In this document: positions 8,275-16,393 of the stretch, piece after piece
Layout of the letters: every line of letters begins with the position of its first letter
Numbering within the stretch: the stretch's first letter is position 1
DNA from: Berkiella sp964496435
GTDB taxonomy: Bacteria; Pseudomonadota; Gammaproteobacteria; Berkiellales; Berkiellaceae
DNA length: 64,000 bases
Reading direction: 5' to 3'
Assembly (NCBI GenBank): GCA_964496435.1
Contig: CAZBZP010000016.1
Location: forward strand, 1-64,000
Made by a program: the position numbers and the translations under genes
The notes under the pieces: generated by a model
What the model was told of the DNA's origin: nothing
What the model saw: the letters and a program-made list of their open reading frames with translations, nothing else
Database searches by the model: none

Positions 8275-11200
8275 TTAATATTCTGATTCAAGCTGAATCT
8301 GTAGGATTTCTTGTAAAGATTGCAAAGCAGCTTCTTTAGGTTTGATATTCCATTTTGAGTCTAATTTGATTTTTGCCTTGGCTTTGTCGTTTTGATATTC
8401 AATGTATATAGGGCAATCGCCTTTTTCGAGCTTTTCTAGCGTGTCTTTGAGTTTTTGCATCGCTGAATCATTAAATGCATCCGCAGCAAATGATAGTTTG
8501 ATTTTCTTCGTAAACATTTCACGGGCAGTTGCCAAAGTATAAACATTTTGCACCTTGACCTTAAGCCCACCTGAAAATTTATCTAAACCAGCTAAGGCTT
8601 CAACCACAATCATCTGATCTTTAGCAATTAATTCTCTGAATTTTTGATAAGGATCAGGGAAAACGGTGATCTCGAATCTATCCAAGCGATCATCAAGCAA
8701 AACTATAGCCATTCTATCGCCACTTTTGGTTTGGATGGTTCGAACAGAAATCACCAGCCCTGCAAGAATTACTTTTTGATCTTTAGCGCCATGCGATATT
8801 GATCTGTATTTCACAACCGACATTTTGCGCAGTTCTGGGTCGACGACATCTAAGGGATGACCTGAAAGATACATGCCTAAAGAATCTTTTTCACCTGCTA
8901 ATCTTTCTTCAGGTGACCAAGGCATAACTTGGGGCAAACTGACTTGATGTGTTTGTGCATCATCTTGAGCAAACAAATCGTTTTGCCCTAATGATTCATT
9001 TTTACTTAATTGCTCAGCACGTGCCAAAGCATCTGAGAGTGCCGCCATCAGCACCGAGCGTTCATGGCCAAAGCAATCCATAGCCCCTGCTTTGATTAAG
9101 GACTCAAGAACTCGCTTATTCACTTTGCGGCCATCGATACGTTCACAGAATTCAAAGAAGTTGCTAAAAGGCTTTTTGCTACGTTCTTCAATGATGTCTT
9201 GAATCGCTTGTTCCCCCACCCCTTTAATGGCGCCTAAACCATAAATAATGTCACCCTGCTTATTCACGGTGAACATATAGTTGCTTTGCTGAATCGTTGG
9301 GGGAATGAGTTTAATGTGGCATTGTTTGCATTCTTCCACCAGGGTCACAATTTTATCGGTATTATTCATATCCGCTGAAAGCACCGCCGCCATAAAGGGG
9401 CTGGGATAATGGGCTTTTAGCCAAGCGGTTTGATAGGAGACCAAGGCATAGGCAGCGGAGTGCGATTTATTAAAACCGTAGCCCGCAAATTTTTCCATTA
9501 AGTCAAAGATATGGGTTGCTGTTTTTTCTTCAACCCCTTGTTTGACTGAACCTTCAACGAAAATAGTACGTTGTTGCGCCATTTCTTCGGGTTTCTTTTT
9601 ACCCATAGCGCGTCGTAATAAGTCTGCGCCACCCAGCGTATACCCAGCAAGTACCTGCGCAATTTGCATCACTTGTTCTTGGTATAAAATGACGCCATAG
9701 GTTGGCTTTAAAATGCTGGCAATAGCAGGATGGGCATATTCAACCACCGCGCGACCATGCTTACGGTTTATAAAGTCATCCACCATGCCTGATTGTAAGG
9801 GACCTGGTCTGAAGAGGGCTACCAAGGCAATGATTTCTTCAAATTGATCAGGCTGCAAGCGCTTAATCAGCTCTTTCATACCCCTAGATTCAAGCTGGAA
9901 GACGGCTGTTGTGGCGCAATTTTTCAGTAATTGAAAGGTTTTGGCATCATCCAGCGGAATGCTTTCAATATCAATCGGGGGCTTATCTTCTTCGCGCAGC
10001 AAAGCATTGGCATTTTGAATGGCCCAATCGATAATGGTCAGCGTACGCAGCCCTAGAAAGTCGAATTTGGTTAAACCAATGGCCTCAACATCATCTTTAT
10101 CAAATTGAATAACAACTTGCTCAGAATCTTTTTCACAATAAAGTGGCGCAAAGTCAGTTAGTTTTGATGGCGCAATGACCACGCCACCCGCATGTTTACC
10201 GACATTACGCGTAATGCCCTCGAGCTTTTGCGCTAAATCAATCAGATTTTTGACTTCTTCTTCTTCTTGATAACGTGTTTGTAGCGCAGGTTCCTGCTCA
10301 AGTGCTTTTTCAAGCGTAATGCCAATTTCGAAGGGAATTAGCTTGGCAATTTTATCAACAAAACCATAGGGATGACCTAACACTCTGCCTACGTCTCTCA
10401 CCACGGCTTTTGCGGCCATGGTACCAAATGTGGCGATTTGTGAAACGCTGGCGCGGCCATAATGTTTTGCAACGTATTCAATCACGCGATCGCGATTGTC
10501 CATGCAAAAGTCGATATCAAAGTCTGGCATCGATACCCGTTCAGGGTTTAAAAAACGCTCAAAAAGGAGTTCATAATCGATGGGATCTAAATCCGTGATA
10601 CCTAAGGCATAAGCAACCAATGAGCCTGCGCCAGAACCACGTCCTGGCCCCACAGGGATTTGATTATTTTTAGCCCATTGAATAAAGTCGGCTACAATCA
10701 AAAAGTAACCGGGAAAGCCCATTTCTTTGATGACAGAAAGTTCTATTTGTAATCTTTCATTATAAGTCCGCACAATTTCTTGCCATGCGGTTTCATCATA
10801 GCTTTTTTGCTTGGCTTTAAATTGTAGCCTCTTTTCAAGCCCTTCTTGCGAGAGACTCGACAAATAGCTTGCCTCACTAAAACCCTCCGGCACCGGAAAG
10901 GAGGGTAAAACCGGCTCATCCAAGGTTAAATTTAAGGTACATCTTTTGGCTATTTCAACGGTATTTTCTAAGGCTTGTGGCAAGTCCTGAAACTTTGCCT
11001 GCATTTCTTCGCCTGAGAGTAAATACTGTCCTTTGCTATAATGTTCATTTTTATAAGCTTCTAAAGTAGTACCTTCTTGGATACAGACACGCGCTTTGTG
11101 TGCTTCAAAATCCTCTTTATGTAAAAACACGGTTTCATTGGTAGCAACGATGGGGCAATTTAATTCTTTGGCTAAAAGAATCGCGCCTTTTTCATAAGCT

Positions 11201-11730
11201 TTTTCGTTTGGCAAACCGTTGCGCTGTATTTCAAGGTAATAACGGTTCTCAAAAACGCCCATCCATTCTTCTAAACATGCCTTCGCTTTGGGAAGTGCGT
11301 CATGCACAATATGCGCACCCACTTCACCATATTGTGCCCCACTTAAAGCAATTAAACCTTTTGCATGCTCAAACACCCATTCCTTTTTTACCAGCGGCAC
11401 AGATAAATGTTCACCTAACTGATAGGCTTTAGAGATTAACAAGGTTAAATTTTCATAACCTTCTCTGTTTTGGCAAAGCAGCACCATTTTCTGATAATTC
11501 GTTGCACTATCATCGCAAGCTACCCACATTTGGGCGCCGATAATAGGTTTGATGCCTTTGGCTATCGCGCCCTTATAAAATTTCACCATAGCAAATAAAT
11601 TGCAGGGATCCGTCAAGGCTGCTGCCGGCATTTTTTGTTTTTTGAGTTCATCGCATAATGCAGGGATCTGAATAATGCTATCGATAATAGAATATTCAGA
11701 GCGAAGATGTAGATGAACAAAATTTGTCAT
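8275..11730 (-). CDS. dnaE: DNA polymerase III alpha subunit
   Basis: Catalytic subunit of the replicative polymerase. An N-terminal PHP domain begins VHLHLRSEYS. The polymerase core has VGPGRGSGAGSLVAYALGIT and the catalytic aspartate motif PDFDIDF near residue 400. The beta-clamp-binding and OB-fold regions follow (VILAGLVISVRTIQTKSGD near 990-1010). At 1151 residues it nearly matches E. coli DnaE (1160). The ATG directly follows the rnhB stop (TAAATG), with a GGAG ribosome binding site inside the end of rnhB. The lpxA-lpxB-rnhB-dnaE order is the usual gammaproteobacterial one. The gene ends the large minus-strand cluster. Confidence 0.98.
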   Translation of the reverse strand: MTNFVHLHLRSEYSIIDSIIQIPALCDELKKQKMPAAALTDPCNLFAMVKFYKGAIAKGIKPIIGAQMWVACDDSATNYQKMVLLCQNREGYENLTLLISKAYQLGEHLSVPLVKKEWVFEHAKGLIALSGAQYGEVGAHIVHDALPKAKACLEEWMGVFENRYYLEIQRNGLPNEKAYEKGAILLAKELNCPIVATNETVFLHKEDFEAHKARVCIQEGTTLEAYKNEHYSKGQYLLSGEEMQAKFQDLPQALENTVEIAKRCTLNLTLDEPVLPSFPVPEGFSEASYLSSLSQEGLEKRLQFKAKQKSYDETAWQEIVRTYNERLQIELSVIKEMGFPGYFLIVADFIQWAKNNQIPVGPGRGSGAGSLVAYALGITDLDPIDYELLFERFLNPERVSMPDFDIDFCMDNRDRVIEYVAKHYGRASVSQIATFGTMAAKAVVRDVGRVLGHPYGFVDKIAKLIPFEIGITLEKALEQEPALQTRYQEEEEVKNLIDLAQKLEGITRNVGKHAGGVVIAPSKLTDFAPLYCEKDSEQVVIQFDKDDVEAIGLTKFDFLGLRTLTIIDWAIQNANALLREEDKPPIDIESIPLDDAKTFQLLKNCATTAVFQLESRGMKELIKRLQPDQFEEIIALVALFRPGPLQSGMVDDFINRKHGRAVVEYAHPAIASILKPTYGVILYQEQVMQIAQVLAGYTLGGADLLRRAMGKKKPEEMAQQRTIFVEGSVKQGVEEKTATHIFDLMEKFAGYGFNKSHSAAYALVSYQTAWLKAHYPSPFMAAVLSADMNNTDKIVTLVEECKQCHIKLIPPTIQQSNYMFTVNKQGDIIYGLGAIKGVGEQAIQDIIEERSKKPFSNFFEFCERIDGRKVNKRVLESLIKAGAMDCFGHERSVLMAALSDALARAEQLSKNESLGQNDLFAQDDAQTHQVSLPQVMPWSPEERLAGEKDSLGMYLSGHPLDVVDPELRKMSVVKYRSISHGAKDQKVILAGLVISVRTIQTKSGDRMAIVLLDDRLDRFEITVFPDPYQKFRELIAKDQMIVVEALAGLDKFSGGLKVKVQNVYTLATAREMFTKKIKLSFAADAFNDSAMQKLKDTLEKLEKGDCPIYIEYQNDKAKAKIKLDSKWNIKPKEAALQSLQEILQIQLESEY

Positions 11731-12360
11731 TTAGCACTCCGCCATGGCTTTCTTGCCCTTTAGCGCTTTAGCATTGGAAGATGCCCTGGAAGCCTCTGCC
11801 CGCTCTCTGACGGGTGCAAAGCTTAAGCGATGAATGGGACAGACACCATGTTGAGCAAGCGCCTCTAAATGCGCTTTAGTGCCATAGCCCTTGTGTTTGG
11901 CAAAACCATATTGTGGGTAATGTTTATCAAATATGTTCATCAGATAATCACGGATTACTTTAGCAACAATGGAGGCGGCAGATATCTCTGCTATTAAATC
12001 ATCACCACCGACAATTGTTTTAGAGGGTATTGTCAAAGTTGGCCCCTTGTTACCATCAAATAAAACTTCATCTGGCACAATAGGCAAACGCTCAACTGCT
12101 CGCTTCATGGCTAAAAGTGATGCTTGCAATATATTCAATTTATCAATTTCTTTGACTGTGGCAACGCCATAAGCCCAAGCAAGCGCTTCATTTTTAATTT
12201 GTTGGCTGAGTGTTATGCGTTTTTTTTCAGAGAGTTTTTTAGAGTCTCTTAAGCCCTCAATTTTAGTTGGAGCTAAAATAACAGCAACAGCTAACACTGG
12301 CCCTGCGAGAGGTCCACGGCCTACTTCATCGACACCTGCTATAAATTTTTTGTTCGTCAT
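11731..12360 (-). CDS. rnhB: Ribonuclease HII
   Basis: Removes RNA primers and misincorporated ribonucleotides from RNA-DNA hybrids. The N-terminal GVDEVGRGPLAGPV motif carries the catalytic Asp-Glu pair, and DSKKLSEKKR and AEISAASIVAKVIRD are the other conserved blocks. The last 25 residues are a basic/Ala-rich extension beyond the usual core. 209 residues is typical. It lies between lpxB and dnaE, as in E. coli, and its stop is followed without spacing by the dnaE start. Confidence 0.97.
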   Translation of the reverse strand: MTNKKFIAGVDEVGRGPLAGPVLAVAVILAPTKIEGLRDSKKLSEKKRITLSQQIKNEALAWAYGVATVKEIDKLNILQASLLAMKRAVERLPIVPDEVLFDGNKGPTLTIPSKTIVGGDDLIAEISAASIVAKVIRDYLMNIFDKHYPQYGFAKHKGYGTKAHLEALAQHGVCPIHRLSFAPVRERAEASRASSNAKALKGKKAMAEC

Positions 12361-12377
12361 TTCTGATTCTTATTGTA

Positions 12378-12399
12378 GGGGCGGACTTTATATCCGCCC
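12378..12399. repeat. Short dispersed palindrome GGGCGGA...TCCGCCC (lpxB-rnhB gap)
   Basis: GGGCGGA (12379-12385) and its exact complement TCCGCCC (12393-12399) enclose an AT-rich loop. A related palindrome lies at 28251-28270 between map and glnD. Both are in short intergenic gaps, which suggests a dispersed REP-like element. Confidence 0.5.
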
Positions 12400-12409
12400 T
12401 CTTTTAATT

Positions 12410-13549
12410 TTACGAATTGCGAATGAGCAATTCACTAATCGCTTGCGCTGCAGTCTCTCCCGCATTTCCTTTTAATGTCTGATGAATTTGCTCATAAAGC
12501 GCAATCTCATTTTGATAGCCTTGGGGATTATTCAGGTAGTCTAAAAGTTGTTGGCCCATTTTTTCTGGCACAACAGCATCTTGGATATATTCAGGCATCA
12601 CACATTTATTTGCGAGTAAATTGGGTAAACCAATAAAAGGAACTTTAACCACTCTTTTAGCGATTGCAAAGACCCAGGGTGACATCTTATAAGCAATAAG
12701 CGTTGGTCTTTTTACTAACATAGCTTGCAATGATGCTGTTCCCGAAGCAAGCAGAATAGCATCGCTTGCTGCCATAACGGTTGTTGCCTGTCCCTGGTAT
12801 AACTCAACCGCAGGGCAATCAGGCATTTGTTTCATCATTTCTTTTAGTTGTTCTTCGCGATACGGATTTGCGCAGGCAGATATAAAGCGAATGGATGGGT
12901 CTTGCTGTTTTAACCACTTAGCGGTTTCTAGAAAGGGTTTTGCTAAATAATGGAGCTCTTGTTTTCGACTACCTGGTAATAGCGCAACTATTTTATCTGT
13001 TTGCCCAAGCTTTAGCTCATTTCTTGCCAATGCTTTATCTGAATGCAAGGGAATGTTATCCGCCAAGGAGTGACCTACAAAACGCGCGCTAACATCGTGT
13101 TCTTGATAAATTGCTAATTCAAAAGGGAACAGTGCTAAAACCAAATCTGTCGCTTTTTTAATTGTAAAAATACGCCCTTTGCGCCATGCCCATAATGTTG
13201 GGCTTACATAGTGTACTGTTTTTAACCCTTGTGCTTTGAGTGATTTTTCTAGCGTTAAATTAAAATCAGGTGAATCTATCCCGATAAAAACATCTGGCTT
13301 TGTTTTTAAAAAATGGTTTTTTAGATTTCTTCTGATAGATAATATTTCAGGAAGGCGTTTTAAGGGTTCAATAAAACCCATTACAGCAAGGCGTTCTTGA
13401 GGGTAGAGGCTGTTAAACCCCTGCCCTATCATGCGCGCTCCCCCTACCCCTTCAAATGTGGCATGGGGAAAGCGCTTTTTTAAGGCAATAATGAGATTCT
13501 CGCCAAGAATATCACCAGACTCTTCTCCAGCGACGATCCCAATTCTCAT
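12410..13549 (-). CDS. lpxB: Lipid-A-disaccharide synthase
   Basis: Glycosyltransferase (GT19) joining UDP-2,3-diacylglucosamine and lipid X to form the lipid A disaccharide on the cytoplasmic side of the inner membrane. Conserved blocks include GEESGDILGE at the start, GIDSPDFNL, YVSPTLWAWR and LLPGSRKQEL. I place the start at the internal ATG at 13549 (MRIGIVAGEESGD, 379 aa), because that is where family members begin. An in-frame start at 13579 would add ten residues overlapping lpxA. The gene follows lpxA closely and precedes rnhB, the canonical order. Confidence 0.96.
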   Translation of the reverse strand: MRIGIVAGEESGDILGENLIIALKKRFPHATFEGVGGARMIGQGFNSLYPQERLAVMGFIEPLKRLPEILSIRRNLKNHFLKTKPDVFIGIDSPDFNLTLEKSLKAQGLKTVHYVSPTLWAWRKGRIFTIKKATDLVLALFPFELAIYQEHDVSARFVGHSLADNIPLHSDKALARNELKLGQTDKIVALLPGSRKQELHYLAKPFLETAKWLKQQDPSIRFISACANPYREEQLKEMMKQMPDCPAVELYQGQATTVMAASDAILLASGTASLQAMLVKRPTLIAYKMSPWVFAIAKRVVKVPFIGLPNLLANKCVMPEYIQDAVVPEKMGQQLLDYLNNPQGYQNEIALYEQIHQTLKGNAGETAAQAISELLIRNS

Positions 13550-13562
13550 GTAATAATTCCCG

Positions 13563-14333
13563 TTAGCGAATAATCCCACGAGTGGATTTTTTAATGAAAT
13601 CGATAATTAATTGAACATGACGGCACTCTGGCACCATCGCTTCAATTTTATGAACGGCTTCTTCTAATGTAAGACCTTGGCGATACAAGGTTTTATAAGC
13701 TCGTTTTAAAATGGTGATTTCATCAGTCGTAAATTGTCGGCGTTTCAGGCCTTCCACATTTAAGCCATAGGCCTGTGCTAAGTTACCTGATACCGTAATA
13801 TAGGGAAGCACATCTTTTACAATCATGCTGCCACCTGCACAAAAGCAGTAGCTACCAATATTACAAAATTGATGAACCCCAACAAAGCCACCTAAATTGG
13901 CATAATCATCGACGGTCACATGTCCTGCTAAAGAGGCATTGTTAGAAAATGTTGTGTTATTTCCAACCATGCAATCGTGTGCAATGTGCACATAGGCCAT
14001 AAAAAGGTTATCGCTACCAATTTTCGTTAGGCCACCACCGGATACAGTGCCACGAGAAACCGTGGTAAATTCTCTAAAAACATTATTATCACCAATCTCT
14101 AGACGGGTTGGCTCATCAGCATATTTTTTATCCTGGGGTGCTTCACCAATTGAAGAGAATTGGAAAATTTTATTGTTTTTGCCAATTTTAGTTGGCCCAT
14201 TTATTACCGTATGCGATCCGATCCAACAGCCTTCGCCAATTTCTACATCTTTACCAATAACAGCAAAGGGAGAGATCACTACGTTAGCAGCAATTTTTGC
14301 AGTTTTATCAACTATTGCTTTATCTGATATCAC
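13563..14333 (-). CDS. lpxA: UDP-N-acetylglucosamine acyltransferase
   Basis: First enzyme of lipid A biosynthesis, O-acylating UDP-GlcNAc with hydroxyacyl-ACP. It is a left-handed beta-helix built of hexapeptide repeats over about residues 1-190 (for example IGSHTVINGPTKIG and HIAHDCMVGNN with the catalytic His), followed by a helical C-terminal domain. 256 residues is close to E. coli (262). It starts with GTG at 14333 and overlaps the end of fabZ by 14 bp, implying translational coupling. Confidence 0.97.
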   Translation of the reverse strand: MISDKAIVDKTAKIAANVVISPFAVIGKDVEIGEGCWIGSHTVINGPTKIGKNNKIFQFSSIGEAPQDKKYADEPTRLEIGDNNVFREFTTVSRGTVSGGGLTKIGSDNLFMAYVHIAHDCMVGNNTTFSNNASLAGHVTVDDYANLGGFVGVHQFCNIGSYCFCAGGSMIVKDVLPYITVSGNLAQAYGLNVEGLKRRQFTTDEITILKRAYKTLYRQGLTLEEAVHKIEAMVPECRHVQLIIDFIKKSTRGIIR

Positions 14334-14787
14334 CAGTCAATTTCCTCATTGCGCTTAATATATCAACTGAGCAAACAATTTTTCCATCAACCGTCGCTTC
14401 ACCATGAATTTTCCAAAAATTCGCTTTATTACCGGTAATCACAACTTCCAATAGTAATTGATCGCCCGGTGAAACGATTTGCTTGAATTTGGCATTATCG
14501 ATGCCAGCCAGGAAAAAGATGTTATCCCTTGGACTACTTTTAGTTTTCGTATAGGCTAGAATCGCACCTGCTTGTGCAAGCGCTTCAGTAATAAGAACGC
14601 CAGGCATCACCGGATTTTCAGGAAAATGTCCCATAAAACAGGGTTCGTTCATTGTGACATTTTTTATGGCACGTAAAGAATTTTCCGTATAATCCAATAC
14701 TTTATCTACCATTAAAAAAGGATAGCGGTGCGGCAGTAACTTAATGACTTCATGTATTGTTAAAGTCTTTTTATCTTCTACTTCCAA
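14320..14787 (-). CDS. fabZ: 3-hydroxyacyl-ACP dehydratase FabZ
   Basis: Hot-dog fold dehydratase of fatty acid synthesis, removing water from 3-hydroxyacyl-ACP. The core motif LLPHRYPFLMVDKV precedes the catalytic block GHFPENPVMPGVLITEALAQ, with the active-site His and Glu. 155 residues fits the family. The only start giving a normal N-terminus is TTG at 14787, preceded by GGAG about ten bases upstream, so a rare start codon is inferred. It sits between lpxD and lpxA as in other gammaproteobacteria, at the branch between lipid A and phospholipid acyl chains. Confidence 0.96.
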   Translation of the reverse strand: MEVEDKKTLTIHEVIKLLPHRYPFLMVDKVLDYTENSLRAIKNVTMNEPCFMGHFPENPVMPGVLITEALAQAGAILAYTKTKSSPRDNIFFLAGIDNAKFKQIVSPGDQLLLEVVITGNKANFWKIHGEATVDGKIVCSVDILSAMRKLTGDIR

Positions 14788-14790
14788 ACC

Positions 14791-15852
14791 TTAAGTCTCC
14801 TTTGATTTACGTTCTAATTCAAACAATCTTGTTGCCAGCTCATCAAGCTGATGAAAACGTACCAAATTACGTTTCCAGGTTTTCATATCCGTTGTGGTTA
14901 TACCAGATGCATAAGCACCAGGTTCAGTAATGGATTGTCCTACATTAGAACTACCCACTATATTCACAAAATCACAAATTTGGATATGCCCAACAACACC
15001 TGTGCCCCCACCAATTAAGCAATGTCTACCAATTGTTGCACTACCTGCTATGCCGCAGTTGGCAGCAATTGCTGTGCCATCGCCTATCTTAACGTTATGG
15101 CCAATTTGAATCAGATTATCGAGAATGACATCATTGCCAATAACCGTATCTTCAATTGCGCCTCGGTCAATTGTGGTGTTAGCGCCAATTTCTACTCTAT
15201 CCCCAATTGTAACGCTGCCAATTTGCCCAACGCGCAGCCATTTCTCTTTATTTTTGGCATAGCCAAAACCATCAGAGCCAATGACAACACCTGAATGTAT
15301 ATTGCAATGTGAGCCAATGTGGCAATGATGATAGACAGTAACATTGGGGTTAAGCACGGTGGCTTCTCCAATTTCACAGGCATCACCAATGATACAATTT
15401 GCTTTTAAAATTACATTAGCGCCGATTTTAACGCCTGCCCCAATCACACAGTTTGGACCAATATAAGTATTGGGATGAATTTCAGCAGTTTCATCAATAA
15501 CGGCATTAGGATGGCGAAAGGGTTCAATTAGCTCATAGGGGTATAAAAGCTCAACCACTTTTGCAAAAACCAATTTGGGATCAGGACAAATCAAGGCTGC
15601 AGGCACATGAAAAGCATTGGCTTCATTCGCAGTTAAAATCACCGCTGTTGCTTGGGTTGTGGGGATAAAGCGCCGATATTTAGGATCAGCAACAAAAGTT
15701 ATATCACCCTGTTTTGCCTGCGAAATAGTGCCAACCCCTCGAATAAGAATATCCGCGGGCCCCTGCAATGTTGCATTGGTTTTTTCAGCCAAAGCACCTA
15801 AGGTCATTTCCTTAGGTGCATGCTGATTCGTTTTAGTGGTTATTGATTGCAT
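14791..15852 (-). CDS. lpxD: UDP-3-O-acylglucosamine N-acyltransferase
   Basis: Third step of lipid A synthesis, adding the second hydroxyacyl chain. The N-terminal uridine-binding domain (about 15-110, with GDITFVADPKYR) is followed by a long hexapeptide beta-helix (about 115-310; IGPNCVIGAGVKIGANV, QIGHNVKIGDGTAIAANCGI with the catalytic His) and a C-terminal helix. 353 residues is slightly longer than E. coli (341). It begins four bases after the skp stop and ends four bases before fabZ. Confidence 0.97.
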   Translation of the reverse strand: MQSITTKTNQHAPKEMTLGALAEKTNATLQGPADILIRGVGTISQAKQGDITFVADPKYRRFIPTTQATAVILTANEANAFHVPAALICPDPKLVFAKVVELLYPYELIEPFRHPNAVIDETAEIHPNTYIGPNCVIGAGVKIGANVILKANCIIGDACEIGEATVLNPNVTVYHHCHIGSHCNIHSGVVIGSDGFGYAKNKEKWLRVGQIGSVTIGDRVEIGANTTIDRGAIEDTVIGNDVILDNLIQIGHNVKIGDGTAIAANCGIAGSATIGRHCLIGGGTGVVGHIQICDFVNIVGSSNVGQSITEPGAYASGITTTDMKTWKRNLVRFHQLDELATRLFELERKSKET

Positions 15853-15855
15853 AAA

Positions 15856-16368
15856 TTACGCTGCTGGTGAAATAGCTTTTACAACTTTATCCGTTACATC
15901 AACGGTTTTGTTTGCAAAAGGCACCACGTCTTTATGAATGATCAAATCATATTTTTCTTTTTTAGCAACGTCTTCAACTACTGTATTCACTTTATCCATC
16001 AACTTTTTCATTTCTTCTTGTTGACGAACAGCTGCATCTTCACGAAATTCTGCTTGTAAACGTTGCAAATCACGCTGACCTGCTACAACTTCTTTTTCAA
16101 GTTTGCTTTTTTCAGCTTCGCTCATTACTGCGCTGTTTCTTTGCAATTTATCTGCTTTTTCTTTTAGCGCTTTATCTGCAGCAACAATTTTATCTTCACG
16201 TGCTTTAAATTCTTTTTTCAATTTTTCCATTGCGTCTTTAGCTTGTGGCGCTGTGTTGATGATGGTGCGCATATCAATTACGCCAATTTTCAGCTCTTGC
16301 GCGCAAACTGGCATAGATACAGCAGCTAAAACACAAAGTGATGCTAATGTTTGTTTAAATGCTTTCAT
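15856..16368 (-). CDS. skp: Periplasmic chaperone Skp/OmpH
   Basis: Trimeric periplasmic chaperone that escorts outer-membrane proteins to BamA. I chose the ATG at 16368 because AGGAGAA lies seven bases upstream and the protein then begins with a normal signal peptide (MKAFKQTLASLCVLAAVSMPVCAQ). A longer in-frame start at 16440 would bury the signal and overlap bamA. The 170-residue product has the typical coiled-coil arms (about 55-130) and a beta-strand base. It sits between bamA and lpxD as usual. Confidence 0.95.
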   Translation of the reverse strand: MKAFKQTLASLCVLAAVSMPVCAQELKIGVIDMRTIINTAPQAKDAMEKLKKEFKAREDKIVAADKALKEKADKLQRNSAVMSEAEKSKLEKEVVAGQRDLQRLQAEFREDAAVRQQEEMKKLMDKVNTVVEDVAKKEKYDLIIHKDVVPFANKTVDVTDKVVKAISPAA

Positions 16369-16393
16369 CAATATTCTCCTAAATTTAAATACT